A model generated the notes under the pieces. The model was given only the letters and a program-made list of their open reading frames with translations, made no database searches and was not told the origin of the DNA. DNA of 49,393 bases, taken from NCBI GenBank assembly GCA_025453505.1, contig JALOQG010000001.1:1-49393 (forward strand), written 5' to 3'. The position numbers and the translations under genes are program-made. The DNA comes from Myxococcota bacterium. Its GTDB lineage: Bacteria; Myxococcota_A; UBA9160; PR03. How positions within the stretch are numbered: position 1 is the first letter of the stretch; every line of letters begins with the position of its first letter. Of the stretch, positions 43,189 to 49,393 are shown piece by piece.

Positions 43189-43959
43189 CTATTTCGGTTG
43201 CATCCGGATGGCGCCGTCGATGCGGATGGTCTCGCCGTTGATCATGCCGTTCTCGATCAGGTGGCACGCGAGCGCCGCGTACTCGGGCGGATTGCCGAGC
43301 CGGCGCGGGAAGGGGATCTGCGACGCGAGATAGTCGCGCCCTTCCTGCGGCATCATCATCAGCATCGGCGTCGCGAAGAGCCCCGGCGCGATCGTGTTGA
43401 CGCGGATGCCGACCGCCGCGAGATCGCGTGCGATCGGCAGCGTCATGCCGACGACGCCGCCCTTCGACGCCGAGTAGGCGCACTGCCCGATCTGGCCCTC
43501 GAAGGCCGCGACCGACGCGGTGTTGACGATCGCGCCGCGTTCGCCGTCGGGTCCCGGCGCGTTCTGCGTCATGCGCGCCGCCGCGAGCCGGATCACGTTG
43601 AAGGTGCCGACGAGATTCACGCGCAGCGTCAGCTCGAAGAGTTTCAAGTCGAAGGGTTTGCCGCTCTTGTCGACGGTGCGGCCTGCCGTGCCGATGCCCG
43701 CGCAGTTGACCGCCGCGTGGATGCCGCCGAAGCGGCCGACCGCCTCGTCGAGCGCCGCCGTGACCTGCTCTTCGCTGGCGACGTCCGCTTCGCAGAAGAT
43801 CGCCGCGTCCCCGATCGACTTGGCGACCTCGGCGCCCTTCGAGCGGCCGAGATCGAGGATCGCGACGCGCGCGCCCTTCTCCGCCAGCAGGCGCGCCGTC
43901 GCCTCGCCGAGTCCCGATCCGCCGCCCGTCACGATCGCCCCGATGCCCTGGATCTGCAT
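43189..43959 (-). CDS. 3-hydroxyacyl-CoA dehydrogenase-type SDR (HSD10-like)
   Basis: 256 aa. NAD loop TGGGSGLGEATA (11-22), ILDLGRSKG, catalytic Ser149, Tyr162, Lys166 (YSASK). NAGIGTAGRTVDKSGK-type insertion (CAGIGTAGRT) and GAIVNTASVAAFEGQIGQCA are characteristic of type II 3-hydroxyacyl-CoA dehydrogenase/HSD17B10. It oxidises 3-hydroxyacyl-CoA with NAD+ in beta-oxidation or branched-chain/steroid side-chain catabolism. First gene of the SDR-LLM-epimerase cluster; start ATG 43959. Confidence 0.92.
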   Translation of the reverse strand: MQIQGIGAIVTGGGSGLGEATARLLAEKGARVAILDLGRSKGAEVAKSIGDAAIFCEADVASEEQVTAALDEAVGRFGGIHAAVNCAGIGTAGRTVDKSGKPFDLKLFELTLRVNLVGTFNVIRLAAARMTQNAPGPDGERGAIVNTASVAAFEGQIGQCAYSASKGGVVGMTLPIARDLAAVGIRVNTIAPGLFATPMLMMMPQEGRDYLASQIPFPRRLGNPPEYAALACHLIENGMINGETIRIDGAIRMQPK

Positions 43960-44019
43960 GAATGCCTCCGCGCCGCCGCTCTCGTGGGCGGGGCGCGCAG
44001 CTTACCACTGCGATCGTCG

Positions 44020-44736
44020 CTACGCGTCGGGCGCGAGCACGTCTGCGAGACGCTCGCACCAGGGTCCCGCGTGCCCGCCGCCGATCGTGTGTCCGTCGAG
44101 CGACGTGATGGCGCGCGCGCCGCGCACGGCGTTCACGGCGATCACCTCGCGTGCGCGCCGCAGGTCGAAGAGCGACACGTCGGCTTCGCGAAGCTCGGAG
44201 ACCTTCTCGAGCAGGATCTCGCGCGCGATGCCGGCCTGTCCGCCGCGCGCGAGCGGCGGCGTGACGAGTGCGCCTTCGACGCGGTGCACGATCACGTTCG
44301 TGCGCGCGCCTTCGACGAGCATGCCGGCCGCGTCGAAGAGCAGCGCTTCCTCGGCGCCAGCCGCGCGCGCGGCGGCGATCGCGGGATCGTAGACGCCGCG
44401 ATCGGTGCTCTTCGCCGTGGACGTCGCAGAGGGCCCCGGGTGGCTGCCCGCAACGGCGCGCCAGGCCGGGCGATCGGGATCGAGCTCGGTGGCCGCGCCG
44501 CGCAGCCGCACTCCGATCTCCGCGTCCGCGTGCGCCTCGACGCGGACCTTCAGATCGCCGCGCACGCGACTCGGCGCGGCGAGCTCGTCGAAGAGGCGCC
44601 GGCACGCCGCCACGTCGAACGGCGGCAAGCCGATGCAGAGCGCGTCGCGCGAGAGCCGTCGCAGGTGGCGGTCGAGATGCCGGACGCGGCCGCCGGAGGC
44701 GCGGGCGCTGGTGAAGCAACCGCGCCCTGCCGCCAC
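44020..44736 (-). CDS. Class IV aminotransferase (PabC/BCAT/D-AAT fold)
   Basis: 238 aa, shorter than most members (about 270-300). The PLP Lys is probably Lys109 (STAKSTDRG), with downstream EALLFDAAGMLVEGARTNVI and a C-terminal REVIAVNAVRGARAITSLDG. The N-terminus starts within the usual first strand (GRGCFTSARASGGRVRHLDR), so the very first segment is trimmed. It may be 4-amino-4-deoxychorismate lyase or a branched-chain/D-amino-acid aminotransferase; sequence alone does not decide. Start GTG 44736, 4 nt downstream of the gltA stop on the same strand. Confidence 0.78.
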   Translation of the reverse strand: MAAGRGCFTSARASGGRVRHLDRHLRRLSRDALCIGLPPFDVAACRRLFDELAAPSRVRGDLKVRVEAHADAEIGVRLRGAATELDPDRPAWRAVAGSHPGPSATSTAKSTDRGVYDPAIAAARAAGAEEALLFDAAGMLVEGARTNVIVHRVEGALVTPPLARGGQAGIAREILLEKVSELREADVSLFDLRRAREVIAVNAVRGARAITSLDGHTIGGGHAGPWCERLADVLAPDA

Positions 44737-44740
44737 GGTC

Positions 44741-46039
44741 TCAGCGCTTCTCGATCGGAATGAACGATCGCTGCGTCGCGCCGGTGAAGATCTGGCGGGG
44801 CCGCCCGATCTTGAAGTCCGGATCGCGGTGCATCTCCGCCCACTGCGCGATCCAGCCCGGCAGGCGGCCGATCGCGAAGAGCGCCGTGAACATGTTCTCT
44901 GGCGTCCCGATCGCGTTGTAGATGACGCCCGAGTAGAAGTCGACGTTCGGGTAGAGCTTGCGCTCGACGAAGTACTCGTCCTTCAGCGCGATCTCCTCGA
45001 GCTCCTTGGCGATCTCGAGCAGCTTCGAGTTGACGCCGAGCTTCTCGAGCACGCCGTCGCAGGCCTTCTTGATGATCTTCATGCGCGGGTCGAAGTTCTT
45101 GTAGACCCGGTGCCCGAAGCCCATCAGTCGCGACGTGTCGTCCTTGCTCTTGGCCCGCTCGACGAACTCGCGCGCCGAGATGCCCTCGTCGCGGATCCGC
45201 ACCAGCATCTCGATCACCGCCTGGTTGGCGCCGCCGTGCAGCGGGCCCCAGAGCGCGTTGATGCCGGCCGAGATCGCGCCGAAGAGATTCACCATCGACG
45301 AGCCGCAGAGCCGCACGGTGGAGGTCGAGCAGTTCTGCTCGTGGTCCGCGTGCAGGATCAGAAGCAGGTCGATCGCCTTCTCGATCACGGGGTCGACGTG
45401 GAACGGCTCGCAGGGCGTCGCGAACATCAGGTGCAGGAAGTTCCCGACGTAGCGCAGCGAGTTGTCGGGGTACATGAACGGCTGCCCGATCGAATGCTTG
45501 AAGGCGTAGGCCGCCATCGTCGGGAGCTTCGCGATCAGCCGGTGCACGGACACTTCGACCTGGCGCGGGTCGCGCGGGTCGAGCGAGTCGGGGTAGAAGG
45601 TCGCGAGCGCGCCGACCATCGCCGACGAGACCGCCATCGGGTGCGCGTCTTTCGGCATCGCGCCGTAGAAGCGCTTGAAGTCCTCGTGCAGCATCGTGTG
45701 GCGGCGGATCGACTCGGTGAACGCGCGCAGCTGCGCTTCGGTGGGCAGCTCTGCGTAGATCAGCAGATAGGCGACTTCGAGGAAACTGGCGCGCTCGGCG
45801 AGTTCCTCGATCGGGTAGCCGCGATAGCGGAGAATGCCCGCGTCGCCGTCGATGAAGGTGATCGCGCTCTTGCAGGCGCCGGTGTTCGCGTAGCCCGGGT
45901 CCATCGTGATGTAGCCGGTCTGGTCGCGGAGCTTGCGGATGTCGATCGCGCGCTCGCCCTCGCTCCCGACGATGACGGGAAGCTCGATCTTCTTGTCGCC
46001 GATGCGGAGCTCGGCCCGCAGGTCGCCTGATTCGGCCAT
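44741..46039 (-). CDS. gltA: Citrate synthase (type II, hexameric-like length)
   Basis: 432 aa. N-terminal small domain (about 1-40), YITMDPGYANTGACKSAITF early, then LHADHEQNCSTSTVR, WGPLHGGANQAVIEML (catalytic His), FGHRVYKNFDPRMKIIK (catalytic His/Asp region) and C-terminal GWIAQWAEMHRDPDFKIGRP. It condenses acetyl-CoA and oxaloacetate to open the TCA cycle. ATG 46039 has GGAGG about 11 nt upstream; a TAGGTT -10-like word is at 46125-46130 on the minus strand, and a cluster of GCTGGATC repeats lies between it and the start. Confidence 0.97.
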   Translation of the reverse strand: MAESGDLRAELRIGDKKIELPVIVGSEGERAIDIRKLRDQTGYITMDPGYANTGACKSAITFIDGDAGILRYRGYPIEELAERASFLEVAYLLIYAELPTEAQLRAFTESIRRHTMLHEDFKRFYGAMPKDAHPMAVSSAMVGALATFYPDSLDPRDPRQVEVSVHRLIAKLPTMAAYAFKHSIGQPFMYPDNSLRYVGNFLHLMFATPCEPFHVDPVIEKAIDLLLILHADHEQNCSTSTVRLCGSSMVNLFGAISAGINALWGPLHGGANQAVIEMLVRIRDEGISAREFVERAKSKDDTSRLMGFGHRVYKNFDPRMKIIKKACDGVLEKLGVNSKLLEIAKELEEIALKDEYFVERKLYPNVDFYSGVIYNAIGTPENMFTALFAIGRLPGWIAQWAEMHRDPDFKIGRPRQIFTGATQRSFIPIEKR

Positions 46040-46056
46040 GGCGCTGCCTCCAACTG

Positions 46057-46106
46057 GGCTGGATCCTGGCTGGCTGGATCCGGGCTGGATCTCGGAACAC
46101 TGGATC
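46057..46106. repeat. Short direct repeats (GCTGGATC) in the gltA leader
   Basis: GCTGGATC occurs at 46058-46065, 46073-46080 and 46084-46091, with a fourth ACTGGATC at 46099-46106; GGCTGGATCC is repeated exactly at 46057-46066 and 46072-46081. They lie 18-67 nt upstream of the gltA ATG. Possible regulator-binding sites or replication-slippage tract. Confidence 0.6.
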
Positions 46107-46173
46107 GCTGGTTTCGGAGCCCGGAACCTAGCCGAGGCGCCGCGCGAGGGACACCCGCGCGATGACGGTTCCG

Positions 46174-47817
46174 TCAGCCCTCCGGACCGAGGTCGGGTAC
46201 CAGGACGAGCACCGCTCGGCGCCCCTCGCGCGCACGAAAATGCACGCGTGTCGGCATCACGCGATCGACGCGATCGCGTTTCTTTTCCGCCACCACGATC
46301 GCGCGTCCGCCGGCCGCGATGAAGCGCGCGACGTCGTGCGGGTTGTCGAGCAGGTCGACGCGCCGCCCGCCGTAGTACACGAGGCCGCCCGCCATCTGGG
46401 CGTCGCCGACGAGACCGATCGAACGTTCCGGCGCAGTGAGCGAAGCCGCGGCTTCGGCGATCGGCCGCGGCGACTTGTCGGCGTCGCGGGCGGGATACAC
46501 CAACTGGAAGACGACCATCAGCACCGCCCACGCCGCGACGACCGGCACCGCGAGGCGCGCGCGCAATCGGGCGCGTGCGCGCGCGAGACCGAGCTGCGCC
46601 AGCACGGCGAGGCCCACGATCGCGATCACGCACACGCCGGCCGTGATCGAGACGCTCGCGTCGCGCAGCGGATCGCGCAGCGCGAGCCAGGCGCCCGCAC
46701 CGGCGAGCGCCGCGCCGATCGCTCCCGTGACGACGTGGAACAGCGGCGGGATGCGCCGCGCCGATTCGACCCAACGCCCGAGTGCGTCGGCCAGCAGCAG
46801 CGAAGTCGCCGGCAGCAGGGGCAGCAGGTAGAGGCCGCGCTTGCCGCTCGAGAGCGAGAAGAAGAGCAGCGTGGCGCCGACCCAGGCCAGCAGCAGGCGC
46901 CACGCGCGCTGCTCTTCGGCGTCGGCGTCCGTGCGGAAGATCCGCGTGCGCGCGGCCCACGCGACGGCGGGCGCGAATAGGATCCACGGCAGCGTCTCCG
47001 CGGGGAACTGCCACACGTAGTAGTAGAACGGGCGCGCGTGCGAGGTGCCGGAGAAGAAGCGCCCGAGCAGGTTCTCGACGACCGCATCGCCGAAGAATCC
47101 CTCCGGTGCGAGAGCGACCGCCGACGCAATCCACGCGAGTCCCGGTCCGATCGAGATGGCGAGTCCCCACCACGGAAACGCGCGTGGCAGATCGCGCAGG
47201 CGCCGCTCCCAGGCGAGGAAGCTCGCGATCACGAGCAGCGGGACCAGGAAGCCGACGGGTCCCTTGGTCAGGACCGCGAGGCCGAGCGATGCGTGCAGGC
47301 CGAGTTGCGCGATGCGGCGGCGGCCGATGCCGCGGTCCACGCGCCAGAAGGCGACCAGCGCGAGCGTTTCGAAGAGCGCGAGCAGCACGTCGAGTTGTGC
47401 GCGCCGCGCGTTGTGCGCGAACTCGAACGTGGTGAGCAGCAGCGCGGCCCCGAGCGCCGCCGCGGCTCCGCCGAGCAGTCGCGTGCCGAACGCCAGCGTG
47501 ACGCCCACCAGCGCGACGCCCGCGAGCGCCGACGGCACGCGTGCGGCCGCTTCTCCGACGCGCCCGAACGGCGCTCCGGCGGCCGCCGCGAGCCAGTAGT
47601 AGAGGGGAGGCTTCTGTGTGTAGGGCTGTCCGTTCAAGTGGAGCAGCAGGAGGCCGGGAGGTCCGAACTCCATCGAGCGCAGCGTCTCTGCGACGTGTCC
47701 GTAGCGCGGCTCGTCGGGTGCCCAGAGTCCCGTCGCGTCGAGCCTCGTGCAGAGCAGCAGCAGCGCTCCTGCGAGGAGCAGCGCCTGGACCCAGGGGCTC
47801 GCCGGTGCGGCACGCAT
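46174..47817 (-). CDS. GT39-type membrane glycosyltransferase (ArnT/PMT family)
   Basis: 547 aa with about 10-12 membrane helices. The catalytic loop WAPDEPRYGHVAETLR (Asp35-Glu36) and QPYTQKPPLYYWL match the ArnT/dolichyl-P-mannose transferase family; VLTKGPVGFLVPLLVIASFL and FFSLSSGKRGLYLLPLLPA follow the same fold. A C-terminal soluble domain (about 480-547) has beta/alpha character. It transfers a sugar from a polyprenyl-phosphate donor to lipid or protein at the periplasmic face. ATG 47817. A GT2 of the dolichol-phosphate-sugar type lies 0.7 kb away on the other strand. Confidence 0.87.
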   Translation of the reverse strand: MRAAPASPWVQALLLAGALLLLCTRLDATGLWAPDEPRYGHVAETLRSMEFGPPGLLLLHLNGQPYTQKPPLYYWLAAAAGAPFGRVGEAAARVPSALAGVALVGVTLAFGTRLLGGAAAALGAALLLTTFEFAHNARRAQLDVLLALFETLALVAFWRVDRGIGRRRIAQLGLHASLGLAVLTKGPVGFLVPLLVIASFLAWERRLRDLPRAFPWWGLAISIGPGLAWIASAVALAPEGFFGDAVVENLLGRFFSGTSHARPFYYYVWQFPAETLPWILFAPAVAWAARTRIFRTDADAEEQRAWRLLLAWVGATLLFFSLSSGKRGLYLLPLLPATSLLLADALGRWVESARRIPPLFHVVTGAIGAALAGAGAWLALRDPLRDASVSITAGVCVIAIVGLAVLAQLGLARARARLRARLAVPVVAAWAVLMVVFQLVYPARDADKSPRPIAEAAASLTAPERSIGLVGDAQMAGGLVYYGGRRVDLLDNPHDVARFIAAGGRAIVVAEKKRDRVDRVMPTRVHFRAREGRRAVLVLVPDLGPEG

Positions 47818-47856
47818 CTCGATGCGACGTTACCTTCGCGCCAGCGGAGGTGCCCC

Positions 47857-48465
47857 ATGGCGTCGGACCCGATTCACTCGTTTCTCGGCCCGCTGCGCGA
47901 GGCCGTCGTGAAGCCGATCGAGATCGCGCGCGTGCTCGACGACATGACCCACGCGGAGCGCGTCGCCGCGATCCGAGCCGCCGGTCGCAACGAGCAGCGC
48001 CGTCTCTACGAGGCCGTCGCCGGGCAGCGCGAGCTGCGCATGACCGACATGGTCGCGCCGCACGTCGCGGCGATGACGCAGGTGCGACACCACGGCAGGA
48101 ACACGCTGCCCGCCTTCTCGAACTTCGAGAAGCGTTTCTGCCGGCCGAGCGACGTCGATCCCGCGTCGCCTGCGCTGCTGTGGGGCTACAACGAAGGCAG
48201 CATGCGCTGGCTCACGGGGCCCGGTTACTTCGTGCTGCGGCCGGATGCCGAACGCGGCGAGCTGCTCGTCGACTACAATCAGGTGCCGCCCGCGCATCCC
48301 GCCGCCTGGCCGGCGATCCGTTCCAACGAGCGCGGCCTCTCGCAGTTCGTCTACGGCTTCATGATCGACCGCCTGCGTGGCGTCTCGAAGCACGTCACGG
48401 TCGGATCGGCTGCCCGCAAGGGCAAGGATCTCGGCTCCTGGTTCCTGCTCTGCCGCGAGGACTGA
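47857..48465 (+). CDS. Conserved hypothetical protein
   Basis: 202 aa, no recognised domain. The N-terminus is helical (IHSFLGPLREAVVKPIEIAR), then MTQVRHHGRNTLPAFSNFEK RFC-type segment (here split over residues 77-98) and a beta-rich end FVLRPDAERGELLVDYNQVP. No signal peptide. Start ATG 47857 with GCGGAGG at 47844-47850. It is 10 nt upstream of the GT2 gene on the same strand and divergent from the GT39 gene, so it may belong to the same lipid-sugar pathway, but I cannot assign a function. Confidence 0.7.
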   Translation: MASDPIHSFLGPLREAVVKPIEIARVLDDMTHAERVAAIRAAGRNEQRRLYEAVAGQRELRMTDMVAPHVAAMTQVRHHGRNTLPAFSNFEKRFCRPSDVDPASPALLWGYNEGSMRWLTGPGYFVLRPDAERGELLVDYNQVPPAHPAAWPAIRSNERGLSQFVYGFMIDRLRGVSKHVTVGSAARKGKDLGSWFLLCRED

Positions 48466-48475
48466 TCCTTCCGCG

Positions 48476-49222
48476 ATGAGCACCGGCGGCCCGGCGCCGC
48501 GCGTCTCGGTGGTGATCCCCGTCTTCGACGAGGAGGAATCGATCGGGACGCTGCATCGCGAACTCGACGCCGCGCTCGCGAAGGTGGCCGGCGGCGTCGA
48601 GATCGTCTTCGTGGACGACGGCAGCCGCGATCGCAGCCTCGCACGCCTCCGCGCGATCGCCGCCACGGACGCGCGCGTGCGGATCGTCGAGCTCGACGGC
48701 AACCAGGGGCAGACGGCGGCATTCGCCGCCGGCTTCGCGACGGCGCGCGGCGAGATCACGGTGACGCTCGACGCCGATCTCCAGAACGACCCGGCCGACA
48801 TTCCGCGCCTGCTCGACGCCTTCGAGGCCACCGGCGCGGACGTCGTGAACGGCGTGCGTACGCAGCGCAACGACTCGTGGCTGCGCAGGCTGTCGTCGCG
48901 CGTCGCCAACGGCGTGCGCAATCGCGTGACGCACGATCACGTCACCGACGTCGGTTGCTCGCTGCGCGCGATGCGCACCGCGCAGCTCCGCCGCATCCGC
49001 CCGTTCCGCAACATGCACCGATTCCTTCCCACGCTGCTGCGGCTCGAGGGCGCCACGCGGGTCGTGGAGATTCCCGTGTCGCACCGGCCGCGCCGTCACG
49101 GCGTCTCGAAGTACGGCATCGGCAACCGGCTCTGGGTGGGGATCGCGGATCTCTACGGCGTTCGCTGGCTGCAGGCGCGGCACCTCCCGGTGCGCGTCCG
49201 ACGCGTGGAGCCCCCGGACTAG
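48476..49222 (+). CDS. GT2 family glycosyltransferase (dolichol-phosphate mannose synthase type)
   Basis: 248 aa, GT-A fold. VSVVIPVFDEEESI (10-23), IVFVDDGSRDRS, LDGNQGQTAAFAAGFATARG, the DXD motif in LDADLQNDP, and late VVEIPVSHRPRRHGVSKYGI. This matches polyprenyl-phosphate sugar synthases (DPM/ArnC/GtrB-like) but lacks the two C-terminal membrane helices of ArnC. It would load a sugar from NDP-sugar onto undecaprenyl phosphate, giving the donor for a GT39 such as the one encoded opposite. Start ATG 48476 (the preceding stop is 10 nt upstream). Confidence 0.88.
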   Translation: MSTGGPAPRVSVVIPVFDEEESIGTLHRELDAALAKVAGGVEIVFVDDGSRDRSLARLRAIAATDARVRIVELDGNQGQTAAFAAGFATARGEITVTLDADLQNDPADIPRLLDAFEATGADVVNGVRTQRNDSWLRRLSSRVANGVRNRVTHDHVTDVGCSLRAMRTAQLRRIRPFRNMHRFLPTLLRLEGATRVVEIPVSHRPRRHGVSKYGIGNRLWVGIADLYGVRWLQARHLPVRVRRVEPPD

Positions 49223-49393
49223 AGTCGGCTAGGAGCCTGACCCAGGATTCGCTCGCCGAGATGCGGTGAGGATCCGAGGGACAGGTTGGTTGTTGAGGGT
49301 GTTCCCGGTGATGCAGGCGGCGAAGTGTCGGTTCTCACGCCGCGGCCACGGCGCGGAGCCGGCTCCGGAGGCAAAGAGAGGCCCGTTCATGCC
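49223..49393. other. Right edge, no confident gene
   Basis: A minus-strand reading frame runs from ATG 49390 (or beyond the window) to a stop at 49229-49231 (53 codons). It starts MNGPLFASGAGSAP and matches no family I recognise. GGAGCCTGACCCA at 49232-49244 resembles an end motif often seen beside REP-associated elements, but that is only a visual impression. Confidence 0.2.

Noticed and set aside
49232..49244. REP-associated transposase (RAYT) terminus at the right edge
   Set aside because: GGAGCCTGACCCA only resembles such ends; no transposase motif is visible in the 170 nt available.

Overview
This is a gene-dense, very high-G+C bacterial chromosome segment (about 70 % G+C judged by eye, strong G/C third-position bias, many 1-4 nt start/stop overlaps). 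An MglB-MglA polarity pair, a spirochaete/mitochondrial-type EF-G, a PEP-CTERM protein, an LLM (F420/flavin) oxidoreductase, acyl-CoA-type SDRs and cyclic-nucleotide signalling together suggest a Myxococcota / former Deltaproteobacteria-like Gram-negative. This placement is inference; no 16S rRNA gene is present.

Layout. 1-6.4 kb: tail of a GH172/DUF2961 protein, an orphan ParB-like gene, an FMN reductase, mglB-mglA, and the dnaX-ybaB-recR operon. A 593-nt gap upstream of dnaX holds an SRP (4.5S) RNA gene with a good sigma70-like promoter, plus copies of an interspersed palindromic repeat. 6.4-9.1 kb: a CFA-type methyltransferase whose 3' end overlaps that of the convergent lnt. 9.1-20.5 kb: a cyclic-nucleotide locus. 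A 1567-aa protein with two class III cyclase domains, two AAA modules and a TPR tail is transcribed divergently from a LolA-like protein, an RND permease with a C-terminal cNMP-binding domain, and an NTT-like/HEAT/cNMP-binding protein. 20.5-26.2 kb: a small zinc ribbon, a transthyretin-like protein, tRNA-Ser(CGA), infA, a hexapeptide acyltransferase, a formyltransferase-fold hydrolase, fusA and a RecA-like ATPase. 26.2-31.5 kb: repeat copies, a basic protein, a TerB-like protein, ArsC, an SDR, a TetR regulator with a visible promoter/operator, a diiron protein and an acyl-CoA SDR. 31.5-37.7 kb: a hypothetical protein, a CtaA (heme A synthase)-NDH-2 fusion, a degenerate GGDEF-like protein, DUF4126, a GT4 and a sugar-nucleotide epimerase. 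37.9-41.2 kb: a surface module (PEP-CTERM protein, TPR plus beta-barrel, FecR-like). 41.2-49.2 kb: a TIGR01777 epimerase, an LLM oxidoreductase, an SDR, an aminotransferase IV, citrate synthase, a GT39, a conserved hypothetical and a GT2.

Most notable. In the double cyclase, CHD1 has lost the first metal-binding Asp but keeps Asn/Arg. CHD2 keeps both metal Asps but has lost Asn/Arg. The two domains can therefore build exactly one complete site, as in mammalian C1/C2 cyclases. The facing operon encodes two different membrane proteins with intact cNMP-binding signatures, which are candidate receivers. Other points are the CtaA-NDH-2 fusion, an apparent loss of RND membrane segments, and an in-frame repeat-element copy inside dnaX.
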